Positions 1 through 9,318 are shown, numbered from the stretch's first letter. The stretch is DNA of 64,000 nucleotides from Geomonas silvestris (GCF_014193515.1 NZ_BLXX01000007.1:159436-223435), one strand, 5' to 3'. Translations and numbers: made by a program. The notes: generated by a model not told the origin, from the sequence alone.

Positions 1-1113
1 CCGCCAGGTGGGGAAGATGCCGGAGATCACTCCGACCAAAAGCGCCGCCAGGACCTCCAGGGTGATGGTCTCCCGCGAGACGCTGAAGTACGGGAAGAAC
101 TGGGCCAGCTGGGTCTCGATCCACAAGGCGGCCGGGAAGGTCCCCACGGCTCCCAGGACGCCGCCGAACAGGGAAATGGCCACGGACTCGCCGAAGATGA
201 GCACCCCCAGGTGCCCCGCCTTGAACCCCAGGGTCTTAAGTGTCGCATACTCGCCGGTCCGCTCGCGCGCGGTCATCGCCATGGTGTTGGCCGCCACCAC
301 CATGATGATGGCGATCACCATGTAGGAAACGATCTGGATCGCCACCATGATCGCCTCGGTCATGGAGACGAAGCTCATGTGGAAGGCCTTCTCGGTCTCG
401 GTGAGGGTCTCGGCCAGGGAGTTCTTGAAGATGCCGTCGATGGTGAGGGCCACGTCGGGGGCGAGCTCGGGCTTCTTCACCCCGACCATGTAGAAGCCGA
501 CCTGGTCGGCGCGCCTAGCCACGCTCTTCTTCAGGGTCTCGTTCAGGTAGTCCCAGTGAAAGAGCAGGATGCGCTCCTCGGTGGTCTTCTCGGCGCCGTG
601 GTAGACGCCGCGCACCACCATCTCCCAGTTGCCGGGGTAGATGGTCCCCTTTAAGGTGACGATGTCCCCCACCTTCCAGCCGTAGGTCTTGGCGAGCTTG
701 CTCCCGACGATGCACCCCTTGCGGTCCATCAGGAAGTCGCTGCGCTCCTTGGGGGAAAGCCGGAACTCGGGGTAGAGGTCGAGGTAGCTCGCGGGCTGGA
801 CGGCGTAGTTCGCGAAGAAGTGTTTCTCGTCGATGTAGATGCCGCCGAACCAGTTGCCGTAGGAGACCTGGGTGACCCCGGGGACGCCGCGGATGCGGTC
901 CAGGTAGGAGACCGGGAGCGGGAAGATGAGGGAGATGGCGTTGCGGGTGACCAGGCGGGTGGCCGAGGCGTGTTCGGCGCCGGAGTACCAAAGGCCAACC
1001 AGGGTGCGCAAGAGCCCGAAGGCAAGGACCGCCACGGCGACCCCCACCACGGTGAGGATCGAGCGAAGCTTGTGCCGGAACATGTTGCGCACTATGAACT
1101 TCAACATGAACAT
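1..1113 (-). CDS. MacB/FtsX-type ABC transporter permease (partial)
   Basis: This is the fourth gene of a minus-strand exporter operon, and its C-terminus lies beyond the left edge of the window. The visible product starts MFMLKFIVRNMFRHKLRSIL, a short cytoplasmic tail plus first membrane helix typical of MacB/LolC permeases. A periplasmic core domain follows, then FtsX-like helices around residues 270-300 (VAANTMAMTARERTGEYATL, the coupling-helix region), with another helix near the edge. I chose the ATG at 1113 because AGGTGA sits 7 nt upstream; a second in-frame ATG lies at 1107. It follows the paralogous permease at 1220-2386 by about 100 nt. The family couples ATP hydrolysis to mechanical transfer of periplasmic substrates. 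The substrate cannot be predicted. Confidence 0.85.
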   Translation of the reverse strand, partial: MFMLKFIVRNMFRHKLRSILTVVGVAVAVLAFGLLRTLVGLWYSGAEHASATRLVTRNAISLIFPLPVSYLDRIRGVPGVTQVSYGNWFGGIYIDEKHFFANYAVQPASYLDLYPEFRLSPKERSDFLMDRKGCIVGSKLAKTYGWKVGDIVTLKGTIYPGNWEMVVRGVYHGAEKTTEERILLFHWDYLNETLKKSVARRADQVGFYMVGVKKPELAPDVALTIDGIFKNSLAETLTETEKAFHMSFVSMTEAIMVAIQIVSYMVIAIIMVVAANTMAMTARERTGEYATLKTLGFKAGHLGVLIFGESVAISLFGGVLGAVGTFPAALWIETQLAQFFPYFSVSRETITLEVLAALLVGVISGIFPTWR

Positions 1114-1159
1114 GAGGAGCTCACCTGTTTGTTGTACCGTACTGCCAATGTAAGGGCGA

Positions 1160-1206
1160 CGCTGCTCGGACCGATCCGACCGATAAGACGATCGGACCGA
1201 GCACAC
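1160..1206. repeat. Imperfect GATCGG/CGATCC dyad between permease genes
   Basis: The 106-nt gap between the two permease genes holds an imperfect inverted repeat (TCGGACCGATC ... GATCGGACCGA, one mismatch, about 13 nt loop). A direct GGATCGGCC/GGATCGGTC run of similar composition lies at 17604-17632 between two ABC ATPase genes of the other exporter. No T-run follows, so it is not an obvious terminator. Confidence 0.4.
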
Positions 1207-1219
1207 TCCACGGGAGCCG

Positions 1220-2386
1220 TCAGCTTTCCCGCAGGGCGCTGACGATGCTCAACCTCGCCGCACGCACTGCCGGGAGCATGCCGCCTATGAAACCCATCAC
1301 CAGGGAGAAGACAAGCGACTTCCAGAAGATCCCGAAGGTGAGGGTGAAGGAGAAGGCCAGCTCGGAGAAGGACGCCCAGTTCATGGTGGAGATGGTGATG
1401 AACTGGAGAAAGGACGCGGCCACTACTCCCAACACCCCTCCACAAAGCCCCAACAACAACGCCTCGAGCAAAAACGCCCCCAGGATGCTCACCCGCTGAA
1501 ACCCCAAGGCCCGCAGGGTCCCGATCTCCCCTACCCGGTTCGCCACGGCCGCGTACATGGTGATGGTCGCCCCGATCACGGCTCCTATGGAAAAGACGAC
1601 GGTAAGCACCATCCCGAGGATGCGCAGGAAGTTCGCCATCGCCTCGGACTGGTCCAGGTAGTACCTGGTCTCGCGCTTCGCCTCGACGGTGAGCCTCGGG
1701 TCGCTCTCGATGCGCGCCTTGAACGGATCGAAGCGCCCGGGATCCTTCATCCGGAACAGTACGGAGGAGTAGACCTGGCGCCGGAAGGCCTGCATCATCT
1801 GGTCGCAGTCGCCCCAGATCTCGGAGGAGAACCCGGTGCTCCCGGCGTCGAAGATCCCCACCACGCGCCAGTCGCGCATCCCGAAACGGAGCGTCTCGCC
1901 CAGCCCGCACCCCTGGAAGCGCCGCGCGATGCTCTCGCCGGCAATCACCTCGGCGGAACCGGGGCGCGGCAGCCTCCCCACCTTGAGGTGCACCGCGGGC
2001 CTCAGGTCAAGGGAGGCGGCGGCGATGCCGCGGATCACCACGTTCGCGGGGTTGTTGCTGCCGCGCTTTTTCAGGTTGATGAGGACCACCAGCTCCTTCG
2101 CCAGGAGCTCGTTGCCGTCGGCGCCGATCGCCACCTCGGGCTGGCTCTCGATGAGCGCCGCCTGGTCGCGCTCCACACCGCTTTGCACCTCGGAGTTGGA
2201 CGCCTTCCTGATGACCACCACGTTGTCGGAGGAACCGGTCTGCACCAGGGTCTGCTGCAACCCCTCGGCGAGCATGAGGGTCGCCGCGAAGACGAAGACC
2301 ACGAGCCCCATGCCGCTTGCGGTGAGGACGGTGGTCAGGCGCCGGGTCCAGAGGTTGCGCAGGCTATAGGAGTAGGGGATCCCCAT
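1220..2386 (-). CDS. MacB/FtsX-type ABC transporter permease
   Basis: A 388-residue inner-membrane permease, starting MGIPYSYSLRNLWTRRLTTV. One N-terminal helix (about residues 20-42) is followed by a large periplasmic MacB_PCD-like domain (about 45-230) and three C-terminal FtsX helices (about 255-375). The motif GEIGTLRALGFQRVSILGAF is the conserved FtsX cytoplasmic loop that contacts the ATPase. The length is normal for a permease whose ATPase is a separate protein. It begins 2 nt after the ATPase stop (2389), so translation is probably coupled. It is paralogous to the partial permease at 1-1113, so the complex is probably a heterodimer. Substrate unknown. Confidence 0.9.
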   Translation of the reverse strand: MGIPYSYSLRNLWTRRLTTVLTASGMGLVVFVFAATLMLAEGLQQTLVQTGSSDNVVVIRKASNSEVQSGVERDQAALIESQPEVAIGADGNELLAKELVVLINLKKRGSNNPANVVIRGIAAASLDLRPAVHLKVGRLPRPGSAEVIAGESIARRFQGCGLGETLRFGMRDWRVVGIFDAGSTGFSSEIWGDCDQMMQAFRRQVYSSVLFRMKDPGRFDPFKARIESDPRLTVEAKRETRYYLDQSEAMANFLRILGMVLTVVFSIGAVIGATITMYAAVANRVGEIGTLRALGFQRVSILGAFLLEALLLGLCGGVLGVVAASFLQFITISTMNWASFSELAFSFTLTFGIFWKSLVFSLVMGFIGGMLPAVRAARLSIVSALRES

Positions 2387-2388
2387 CG

Positions 2389-3081
2389 TCAGCTCTCGCT
2401 CAGTTCGCCCTTCTCGAGGTGGCGGATCAGGTGGGCCTTCTCGGCGGCGCGCGGGTCGTGGGTCACCATGATGATGGTCTTCCCCAGCTCGTGCACCAGG
2501 CGGTCCATGAGCTTCAGGATCTCCTCGGCGGAGGCGCGGTCGAGGTCGCCGGTCGGCTCGTCGGCCACCAGGATCTCGGGATCGGTGACCACGGCGCGGG
2601 CGATGGCGACCCGCTGCTGCTGGCCGCCGGAGAGCTGGGAGGGGTAGTGGTCCATCCGGTCGGCGAGCCCGACCACGGAGAGGACCGCCTCGACGTGCTC
2701 GCGGCGCTCGCGACGGGAGAGCGAGGTCAGCAGGAGGGGGAGCTCCACGTTCTCGAAGGCGGTGAGGACCGGGATCAGGTTGTAGAACTGGAAGATGAAG
2801 CCGACGGAATGGGCGCGCCAGCGGGCGAGCTCGTTCTCGGAGAGGCCGGTGATCTCCACCCCGGCCACCTTGATGGAGCCCGAATCGGCGGAGTCGATGC
2901 CGGCGATCAGGTTCAAGAGGGTGCTCTTGCCGGAACCCGACGGCCCCATGAGCGCCACGAACTCGCCGCGGGCGATGTCGAAGCTGATGCCGGTCAACAC
3001 CGGCAGGACCTGGTTGCCGCGCCGGTAGCTCTTGGAGAGGTTGCGTATGGAGACGATCGCGTCCGGGCTTGCGCTCATCAC
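2389..3081 (-). CDS. MacB/LolD-type ABC transporter ATP-binding protein
   Basis: A 230-residue cytoplasmic ATPase that powers the neighbouring permeases. It has Walker A GPSGSGKST (about residue 46), a Q-loop (IFQFYNLIPVLTAFENVELP, characteristic of the MacB/LolD branch), signature LSGGQQQRVAIARA, Walker B ILVADEPTGDLD and the H-loop VTHD. Its ATG overlaps the stop of the adaptor gene by 4 nt (ATGA at 3081-3078), showing a tightly coupled operon. The sequence alone does not tell lipoprotein release from peptide, antibiotic or siderophore export; the adaptor upstream argues for a MacAB-like exporter over LolCDE. Confidence 0.95.
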   Translation of the reverse strand: MMSASPDAIVSIRNLSKSYRRGNQVLPVLTGISFDIARGEFVALMGPSGSGKSTLLNLIAGIDSADSGSIKVAGVEITGLSENELARWRAHSVGFIFQFYNLIPVLTAFENVELPLLLTSLSRRERREHVEAVLSVVGLADRMDHYPSQLSGGQQQRVAIARAVVTDPEILVADEPTGDLDRASAEEILKLMDRLVHELGKTIIMVTHDPRAAEKAHLIRHLEKGELSES

Positions 3082-4295
3082 TTCTCCTGGGTCTTGATGC
3101 GGGAGCGGTCCTTGAGTTTCTCGAGCGGCTTCACGGCGATACGCTCGCCGGCCTTGAGCCCTCCGGTCACCTGCACCAGGTCCCCCACCTTTTCGCCGAG
3201 GGTGACCGGGGTCTCGACGACCTCGTCACCCTTCACCAGGAAGACCACCTTCCTCCCGCCGCGCTCCACGATGGACGCGGGCTGGATGGCCAGAAGCGGC
3301 TTGTTCTCGCTCGGTGCCACCGGGCGCTCCAGGAAGGCGACCTTGGCGCTCATCTCGGGGAGGATGCGGGGGTCCCGGTCCAGGAAGCGCACCTTCACGA
3401 GGACGCTCCCCTTGCTGCGGTCGGCGGTGGGGACGATGGTGTGCAGCTCGGCGCGGAAGCGGGTATCGGAGAGGGCGTCGAGGAGGATCTCGCAGGGCTG
3501 GCCCACCTTCACCTTGGCGATGTTGGCCTCGGAGACGTCGGCCTCGACCTCGAGGGAACCCATGTCGGCCAGGGTGACCACGGCGGCCTTGGCGTTGGCC
3601 GCGGCGGCGAGCGGAGAGACGATGTCCCCGACGTCCGCGTTCTTGGTGAGCACCACGCCGTCGAAGGGGGCGCGGATCAGGGTGTAGTCAAGCGACGCCT
3701 CGGCACCGGCGAGGGCTGCCTGGGCGGCGCGGATGTTGTCGCGGGCCCCGGCGCTGGCGGCGACGGCGCGGTCGTAGCGGGCCTTGGCGCTGTCGTAGTC
3801 GGACTGGGAGATGATCCCCTGGCCTATGAGTTCCTTGTTGCGGGAGAGGTTGCGGGCAGCGTCCTTCTCCTCGACCCGGGCCTGTTCGAGGACCGCGCGG
3901 GCGTTGGCGAGGGATGCTTGGGCCTGGTCCTTGGTGGCCGTGACGTCGCGGTTTTCCAGGCGCGCCAGGAGCTGGCCGGCACGCACCACGCTCCCTTCCT
4001 CGACACCCAGCCACTCGAGCCGGCCGGTCGCCTTCGAGGAGACCGCCGCCTTGCGCTGGGCCACCACGTAGCCGCTGGCGTTTAAGAGAGAAAAGGTCTG
4101 GGAGGGGTAGACCAGCGAAACCGTGGCGACCTCGACCTGCACCGGGCGGGTCACCAGCACCCGCCACCCCAAAAGCGCCACCAGAAGGACGGCCGCCGCG
4201 ATGATGAGCCAGAAACGCCGGCGTTTGCCGGGGCCGGCGGGGGAGGTGTAGCGCTCCTTGTCGATGGTGAGCTTGTTCAGATCGTCTTGAGCCAT
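3078..4295 (-). CDS. Periplasmic adaptor (MacA/RND-MFP type) of ABC exporter
   Basis: First gene of the exporter operon, 405 residues from ATG 4295, which has GGGGAG 8 nt upstream. An upstream in-frame ATG at 4352 lies in an intergenic repeat and is rejected. One membrane anchor (RRFWLIIAAAVLLVALLGW) is followed by a lipoyl/barrel-sandwich half (VEEGSVVRAGQLLARLENRD), a long alpha-hairpin with coiled-coil character (about residues 95-180), the second lipoyl half (TLIRAPFDGVVLTKNADVGD) and beta-barrel and membrane-proximal domains. Such adaptors bridge inner-membrane MacB-like permeases to a TolC-like outer-membrane channel. No outer-membrane factor is encoded in the window, so it may be supplied elsewhere or lie past the left edge. 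Confidence 0.92.
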   Translation of the reverse strand: MAQDDLNKLTIDKERYTSPAGPGKRRRFWLIIAAAVLLVALLGWRVLVTRPVQVEVATVSLVYPSQTFSLLNASGYVVAQRKAAVSSKATGRLEWLGVEEGSVVRAGQLLARLENRDVTATKDQAQASLANARAVLEQARVEEKDAARNLSRNKELIGQGIISQSDYDSAKARYDRAVAASAGARDNIRAAQAALAGAEASLDYTLIRAPFDGVVLTKNADVGDIVSPLAAAANAKAAVVTLADMGSLEVEADVSEANIAKVKVGQPCEILLDALSDTRFRAELHTIVPTADRSKGSVLVKVRFLDRDPRILPEMSAKVAFLERPVAPSENKPLLAIQPASIVERGGRKVVFLVKGDEVVETPVTLGEKVGDLVQVTGGLKAGERIAVKPLEKLKDRSRIKTQEK

Positions 4296-4341
4296 AGGTC
4301 GCACTCCCCGTGAAAGTCTTAACTTCTTACCACTTTTAGAA

Positions 4342-4382
4342 GCAATGGACAATTGACAATGAACAATCGACGACTGACGGCT
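4342..4382. repeat. CAATTGTCCATTG-type intergenic repeat
   Basis: A short run of alternating AATGGACAATTGACAATG-like units followed by CGACGACTGACGG. A related unit (CACTGTCAATTGTCCATTG) sits at 62595-62613 in the ruvB/Hda-like gap, in inverse orientation. Short dispersed non-coding repeat. Confidence 0.5.
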
Positions 4383-4414
4383 GAAGGCCCAGGCAGTTAC
4401 GATGCCTGAAAATG

Positions 4415-4446
4415 ACGTAAGGGACGCAAGGGACCGAAGGATTTAC
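4415..4446. repeat. AAGGGACNN nine-base repeat, copy 1
   Basis: Three degenerate units of AAGGGAC plus two variable bases in the gap between the exporter operon and the DUF503 gene. Similar arrays lie at 9780-9826, 11010-11058 and 26228-26288, all intergenic. Confidence 0.55.
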
Positions 4447-4464
4447 GGGGCCTGACCTGACGTC

Positions 4465-4746
4465 CTAGAGCTCCTCGACCAGCATTTCGGTTACCTCGAC
4501 GTCGGGGCGCTCGACCAATAGCCAACGCTCGAGCTCCTGCAACTGGGCACGGGCGTGGCTTGCGCTTTGGGAGAGGGTCACGAAGGCGAGCTCGGCATCC
4601 TCGGGCTGGTCGTTGAGTCCCGCCTCGGTGCAGGCTACGTTGAACCGGTTGCGCGCCCGGGTAAGTACGCTCTTCACGATGGAACGCTTCTCCTTCAGGG
4701 TCCGGCTGGTCAGACGCAAACGCAACATGAGCATGACGACGTGCAT
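4465..4746 (-). CDS. DUF503 (YlxP-like) family protein
   Basis: A 93-residue protein matching the DUF503/YlxP family in length and sequence: N-terminal beta strand MHVVMLMLRLRLTSRTLKEK, the conserved segment KEKRSIVKSVLTRARNRFNV, then a helix-strand-helix tail ending in acidic residues. In other bacteria the family sits near ribosome biogenesis genes (rbfA, infB), but here it stands alone between an exporter operon and a lipoprotein gene. Its biochemical role is not established. It reads away from the lipoprotein gene at 4882, so the 135-nt gap between them is a divergent promoter region. Confidence 0.85.
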   Translation of the reverse strand: MHVVMLMLRLRLTSRTLKEKRSIVKSVLTRARNRFNVACTEAGLNDQPEDAELAFVTLSQSASHARAQLQELERWLLVERPDVEVTEMLVEEL

Positions 4747-4881
4747 AAGGTTACCCCCCTTCCCTCTCCACCTTAACCCTGCTCTTCACTTTTTCTCAAC
4801 ACCCAACTCTTTACCGCATTCTCACGTTGTCAGCCAGGCGCAATTTCGCTACACTGCGGCCTTCTTGAAAAGGAGCCTGTC

Positions 4882-6015
4882 ATGTCGATCCTGCGCCTGC
4901 CCCTGTTCTTGTTTCTCCTCGCCTTTTCGGCGCTTGCCGGCTGCGCCCCGACGCTGCGCACCTCGCAGCTCCCCCCGGGTTTCTCGGTGCAGCCGCTCGC
5001 CAAGATCGACGCCGGCTCCGCCTGGGCGGTGAACGGAAACGGCACCGTCGCCGCGGTGCACGAGAACCAGCTGAACCTGGTGGTGGCCGCGCCTCAGCCC
5101 GGTATTCCTGTGGCACCCGCCCCGGCCTTGGTGCTCGCCTTCTCCCCGAAGGGGGACCGGCTCGCGGCGGCCTTCGCCGAGGGAGCAGAGAGTTCGCTGT
5201 GCGGTTACGACACGGGTGGCAGACTCCTCGCCGCAACGAAGGTTCCGGGACGGGTGACGGCAATCGTTTGGCGCAGCGACGCCGAGATACTGGCCACCTC
5301 GCTCTCCCTCAAGCGCCTGAGTATTGGCTGCGAGCTCTCCTCGTTCCTGGTGCGCTGGGACCTGAAAGGAGCGGCGGCGCAGACGATGATCTTCGACGTG
5401 ACGGTGCGCCCCGAGCTTGCCAAGTTACCGGAGACCGAGCTTTACCGCACGCTCAATTTCGCCCTCTCCCCCTACGGTGACGAGATCGCCTACACGGCAC
5501 TCAAGGACCCGCCGCTTTCCCCGCCCTACGAGAGGGTCGCGCTGCGCCACCTGGAGAGCGGTGCCGAAAAGGTGGTCACCGAACTGCCGCTTTTCTCGGG
5601 GGGGCCTGCCTACCTGCCGGACGGCAACCACCTCCTGGTTGGAACCGCGGGAACCATCACCCGCAAGCTGAAACTGCCGAGTGGCAACGAGGTAAACGCC
5701 TGGACCAGCCCCGGCGACCAGATCGCGGTCTCTCCTTCGGGGGGGTACCTTTTGCTGGACAACCGGCTCTACCAGGGGAACCAGGAACTCTTCTCCCTGC
5801 CGCGCCGGGCTCAGGGGAGTTTTCTCCCCGACGGCAGCGGGCTCGTGGTGGCGGACGGGGGGAATCTCTTCCTGGTATCGGGACTGAACGACCAGCCGCG
5901 CCCCGCGCTCCCCGGGGACCTCGACCGCATCCTGGAACTGCGCAGGCTGTTCATGCAGGGGGTGATCAGCGATGCCGAGTACAAGGGCCGGCTCAAGACG
6001 TTGAGCCAGCCGTAA
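4882..6015 (+). CDS. Lipoprotein with beta-propeller-like body and SHOCT-like C-terminus
   Basis: A 377-residue protein with an N-terminal lipoprotein signal (hydrophobic core LFLFLLAFSALAG with lipobox LAGC, predicted acylated Cys about residue 23). The body has repeated beta-rich segments such as LAFSPKGDRLAAAF, FALSPYGDEIAYTA and IAVSPSGGYLLLDN that resemble WD40/TolB-like propeller blades. The last 30 residues (DLDRILELRRLFMQGVISDA followed by EYKGRLKTL) match the short SHOCT oligomerisation motif. Probably a periplasm-facing anchored lipoprotein; its partner is unknown. It is monocistronic, followed by a 400-nt repeat-rich gap. Confidence 0.75.
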   Translation: MSILRLPLFLFLLAFSALAGCAPTLRTSQLPPGFSVQPLAKIDAGSAWAVNGNGTVAAVHENQLNLVVAAPQPGIPVAPAPALVLAFSPKGDRLAAAFAEGAESSLCGYDTGGRLLAATKVPGRVTAIVWRSDAEILATSLSLKRLSIGCELSSFLVRWDLKGAAAQTMIFDVTVRPELAKLPETELYRTLNFALSPYGDEIAYTALKDPPLSPPYERVALRHLESGAEKVVTELPLFSGGPAYLPDGNHLLVGTAGTITRKLKLPSGNEVNAWTSPGDQIAVSPSGGYLLLDNRLYQGNQELFSLPRRAQGSFLPDGSGLVVADGGNLFLVSGLNDQPRPALPGDLDRILELRRLFMQGVISDAEYKGRLKTLSQP

Positions 6016-6415
6016 ACCTCGCAAGGCAAAAGCTTTTACCACAGGGGACACAGAGGTACACGGAGGAAAACCAACGGCGGGGAAAATCTTTGGAAGGGGC
6101 GGCCGCTTCATGCCAGGCGGTTAAGGCCGAAGAGCTTGACTAGCCCCCAGCCCCTAACCCCGATGTTTGCCTTCCCCTTTGTTCCTCGGGTTTACCTCTG
6201 TGTTCAGGCTTTTAAGCAGGACCCCGGGACGGAACCAAAACCCTTTAGAGGTAACGTTTTTGCGTTCCTCTGTGGTCCTCTGCGCGCCTCTTTGGTTGAC
6301 GCTTTGCCAGGTTTTCCTTGGCGCCCGCTTTTCCCTTTTTTCTTGCCCGCACCTTTTAAAAGGTGTATCCATGCTGTCCCCCATAATTACGCGTACTACC
6401 GAAGGAGAAACACCC
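6016..6415. repeat. Repeat-rich intergenic region before rdgC
   Basis: No gene is visible. The segment contains a CACAGGGGACACAGAGG-type repeat (6040-6068), an inverted copy of the GGGGCTAGGGACTAG family (6137-6162), reverse-oriented CCTCTGTGG units (6257-6290) and one copy of TTGACGCTTTGCC (6297-6309), a word repeated at 22496 and 49130. The rdgC ribosome-binding site GAAGGAGAAA lies at 6401-6410. A promoter was not assigned. Confidence 0.6.
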
Positions 6416-7615
6416 ATGGGCATTCTTGCCAATACCGTCAGCGTCTGTCACTTCCAGGTCCAGGGGGAACTCCCCAAGCGTGAGGAACTCTTCGCCTGGG
6501 CCTGTACCCAACTCGCCGGCCACCGCTTCACCCCGATCGACCAGGGGACCGAAGAGTTCTCGATCGGCTGGGTCCACCTGGACGACCCGAGACTCGCCGA
6601 ATTCGACTCCCCCACCGCCTGCTGGCGTGAAAACTACCTGACCTTCACCCTGCGCCGCGACCGCCGCGCCGTGCCGTCGGCTGTTTTGAAGGCGCACCTG
6701 GAACGCGCCAAGGAGCAGTTCCTGGCCGAGAACCCGAGCTTCACCAAGGTCCCGAAACAAAAACGCGAGGACCTGAAAGAAGCGGTGCGCGCCATGCTCC
6801 TCTCCCAGACGCTTCCGACTCCGTCGACCTACGACGTGGTCTGGGACACCAACACCGGGATGGTCACCTTCAGCTCGCTGTCGCCCAAGGTGATCGAGAT
6901 GTTCGAGGACCTCTTCAAGAAGACCTTCGAGGGGCTGCGCCTCTCTGCCTTCCACCCCTACGCCCGCGCCGAGAAGGTGCTCGACGAGGGGAACCGCGTA
7001 CTCTTGCAGAAGGCCAACAAGGCAAGCGGCGACAGCTACTTGGAGCTCATCAAGGAGAACCAGTGGCTGGGGACCGACTTCCTGCTCTGGCTCATGTACC
7101 AGACCATGAACGAGAACTCGGAGTACCGGGTGAACCAGCCGGGGATCCTGGTGGAGAACGATCAGTTCGTGGGATACCTGGACGACCGGGTCATCCTCTT
7201 GGGAGCCGGGGACAACGGCGCCCAGAAGATCACCGTGGCGGGTCCGCAGGACCGCTTCAACGAGGTGCGCAGCGCCCTTTTGAACAACAAGCAGATCACC
7301 GAGGCGACGCTGCACCTGGAGACGGGGGACGACCACTGGAAGATGACCCTGAAGGGTGAGCTCTTCCACTTCGCCTCGCTTAAGTCCCCGGCGGTGAAGA
7401 TCGAGAAGGACAACACCACCGACCCGGACCTGGAGCGCGAAGCGGTGTTCTTCGAGCGGATGGTGGTGCTGGACAAAGGGAACCAGCTCTTCGACTCGCT
7501 GTTTGCCGAGTTCCTGAAGCTGAGGCTGGGGGCCGGTTGGGGTGAGCAGGAGGCGGCGATCACCGGTTGGCTGAACATCTGCCCGAGCTGCCACTCGGCA
7601 CTGGCCGGGAAGTAA
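6416..7615 (+). CDS. rdgC: Recombination-associated protein RdgC
   Basis: A 399-residue RdgC-family protein. The start ATG 6416 has GAAGGAG about 9 nt upstream; longer in-frame starts run into repeat DNA and lack a ribosome-binding site. Family features include the N-terminal region CHFQVQGELPKREELFAWA and the conserved block LSQTLPTPSTYDVVWDTNTG. RdgC in other proteobacteria forms a ring-shaped DNA-binding dimer that limits RecA activity. The E. coli protein is about 303 residues, so this one carries roughly 90 extra residues at the C-terminus (ending in GWLNICPSCHSALAGK with a CPSC pair that could bind metal). It is monocistronic with a strong terminator downstream. Confidence 0.85.
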   Translation: MGILANTVSVCHFQVQGELPKREELFAWACTQLAGHRFTPIDQGTEEFSIGWVHLDDPRLAEFDSPTACWRENYLTFTLRRDRRAVPSAVLKAHLERAKEQFLAENPSFTKVPKQKREDLKEAVRAMLLSQTLPTPSTYDVVWDTNTGMVTFSSLSPKVIEMFEDLFKKTFEGLRLSAFHPYARAEKVLDEGNRVLLQKANKASGDSYLELIKENQWLGTDFLLWLMYQTMNENSEYRVNQPGILVENDQFVGYLDDRVILLGAGDNGAQKITVAGPQDRFNEVRSALLNNKQITEATLHLETGDDHWKMTLKGELFHFASLKSPAVKIEKDNTTDPDLEREAVFFERMVVLDKGNQLFDSLFAEFLKLRLGAGWGEQEAAITGWLNICPSCHSALAGK

Positions 7616-7647
7616 CGCCCCGCCGCAAAAAGGCACAAGAGACACAA

Positions 7648-7702
7648 AAAAAGACCTTTCGGTAACCAGCACAAACGGTGCTGACGCCGGAAGGTCTTTT
7701 TT
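7648..7702. terminator. Bidirectional intrinsic terminator after rdgC
   Basis: A long hairpin with AAAAAGACCTT paired to AAGGTCTTTTT, flanked by A- and T-runs on both sides, so it could work on either strand. An inner AGCAC/GTGCT pair extends it. It lies 33 nt past the rdgC stop. Confidence 0.85.
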
Positions 7703-8025
7703 TTGGTCCTAAGGCAAAACCTGGTTAGCCACGGAGGCACCAAGCGCACGGAGAAAGGCAGCTCATAGGATCAATGGCCACAAAACCCCGTAAAAATACC
7801 AAGAGTACAAACCAGTAACCACAGAGACACAGGGGAACACAGAGGAAAAACAACGGCGAGGTAAACCTTTCATCTGGTTCGGCCTGCAACGTCAGCGCTT
7901 TAGGCCGAACCAGTTTGACGGTTTTCGTTGCCTATCCGCGCTAAGGCGCGTTAACTCTGGGGCTAAACTGCATATCACCAAGTTTTTTCTCCGTGCCCTT
8001 GGTGGCTCCGTGGCTAAAATCCGTT
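7703..8025. repeat. CACAGAGG / CACGGAG repeat region between rdgC and mnmA
   Basis: Non-coding. It contains forward units (GCCACGGAGGCACC at 7728-7741, CCACAGAGACACAGGGG at 7819-7835) and reverse units (TCTCCGTGCCCTTGG with GTGGCTCCGTGGC, about 7988-8013), so the ends form a loose inverted arrangement around a middle segment (7866-7960) with no recognised feature. Confidence 0.6.
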
Positions 8026-9090
8026 TTATAGGGCACCGGTGATGCGGCCGCCACCGAGCACCTCTTCGCCGCGGTAGAAAACCACGGACTGCCCCGGGGT
8101 AACCGACTTCTGGGGCTCGACGAATCTCACCTCGCCCTCCCCTCCCTCAAGTAACCTCACGCGACACTCGATCGGCTGCTGACGGTAGCGGATCTTGCAG
8201 CTCGCTTCCAACTCGCCTGCCCCGGGCGGCACGATCCAGTTCAAATCGCTCACCTTGAGCCCGGGCGCAAAGAGCCCACCGATCTCGCCGACGGTCACCC
8301 GGTTCTCCTTGGCGTCGATGGCCACCACGTAGAGGGGCTCCTTCCAGGCGATGCCGAGCCCCCTGCGCTGCCCGATGGTGTAGCGGTGGGTGCCGTTGTG
8401 CCGCCCGATAACGCTGCCGTCTACATGCACGATCTCGCCCGGCCCGGTCAGGTGCTGCGGCTCCATCTCGAGAAAGGCGACGTAGTCGTCGTTGGGGATG
8501 AAGCAGATCTCCTGGCTCTCGGATTTCTGCGCGACGGGAAGGCCGTACTCGGCCGCGCGGCGACGCACCTCGTCCTTGGTCGGGACCTCCCCCAAGGGAA
8601 AGACCACGCGGCTTAGCTGCTCCTGGGTCAGGGTGTAGAGAAAATAGGACTGGTCCTTGGCGAGGTAGCTCGCCTTCAGGAGGTGCCAAAGCCCGTCGGC
8701 ACCGAGTTCGGTCCGCACGTAGTGCCCGGTCGCCAGGTAGTCGGCCCCGAGCTCCCGGGCCTTCTCCAGCAAGAGACCGAACTTCACGTACCGGTTGCAG
8801 CGCACGCAGGGGTTCGGGGTCGCGCCGCCGAAGTACTGGTCGCGGAAATCCTCCATGATGAGCCGAGCGAACTCCGTCTCGAAATGCACCTGGTGGAAGG
8901 GGATCCCGAGGTAGTCGGCGACCACTTCCGCGTCCCCTTTGGCCCCCGGGACCTCGCCGGGACGCTCGAAGAGTTTCATGTTGATCCCGATCACCTGCGC
9001 CCCCTGCTCCTTCAAGAGGGCGGCCACGGTGGAGGAATCGACCCCGCCGCTCATGGCGACGGCTATTTTCTTGCCGTTGTAATCATGCAT
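8026..9090 (-). CDS. mnmA: tRNA-specific 2-thiouridylase MnmA
   Basis: A 354-residue enzyme that places the 2-thio group on U34 of tRNA-Lys/Glu/Gln, using ATP and sulfur relayed from cysteine desulfurase. It has the PP-loop SGGVDSS (about residues 13-19), the first catalytic Cys in NPCVRCN, and the second in SQEICFIPN. The C-terminal beta-barrel is complete. I chose ATG 9090 ([18 protein letters not shown]) with CAGGAG 9-10 nt upstream; a longer in-frame reading from 9126 is less likely. It lacks an obvious operon partner, with about 230 nt of repeat-containing DNA separating it from the upstream Nudix gene. Confidence 0.95.
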   Translation of the reverse strand: MHDYNGKKIAVAMSGGVDSSTVAALLKEQGAQVIGINMKLFERPGEVPGAKGDAEVVADYLGIPFHQVHFETEFARLIMEDFRDQYFGGATPNPCVRCNRYVKFGLLLEKARELGADYLATGHYVRTELGADGLWHLLKASYLAKDQSYFLYTLTQEQLSRVVFPLGEVPTKDEVRRRAAEYGLPVAQKSESQEICFIPNDDYVAFLEMEPQHLTGPGEIVHVDGSVIGRHNGTHRYTIGQRRGLGIAWKEPLYVVAIDAKENRVTVGEIGGLFAPGLKVSDLNWIVPPGAGELEASCKIRYRQQPIECRVRLLEGGEGEVRFVEPQKSVTPGQSVVFYRGEEVLGGGRITGAL

Positions 9091-9318
9091 ACCTTGATGC
9101 TCCTGCCTTTCATGATGAAGCACCATAGTTGACCGATTCGGGCTGCAAGCGCAACTGTTAATTTCGGTTGGGAGTCAGATCTGCGGCCAAAGCGGAGAGG
9201 GGCAACGGCGGGAATCTGCCACGGAGAACTTCTGAGACAAAAGCGGAGAGAGGCAACGGCTACGTCTTGAGGGTTAACCCAAAAGCTTTGCTCCGATGTT
9301 CCCAGATTTTCTCCGTGG

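Noticed and set aside
515..991. Long open frames opposite or shifted against the exporter genes, here and across the window
   Set aside because: In high-GC DNA the opposite strand and shifted frames stay open; these lack start signals, family matches and natural codon composition.
4296..4352. Upstream start of the adaptor gene at 4352
   Set aside because: The added codons lie in an intergenic repeat, while ATG 4295 has a good ribosome-binding site.
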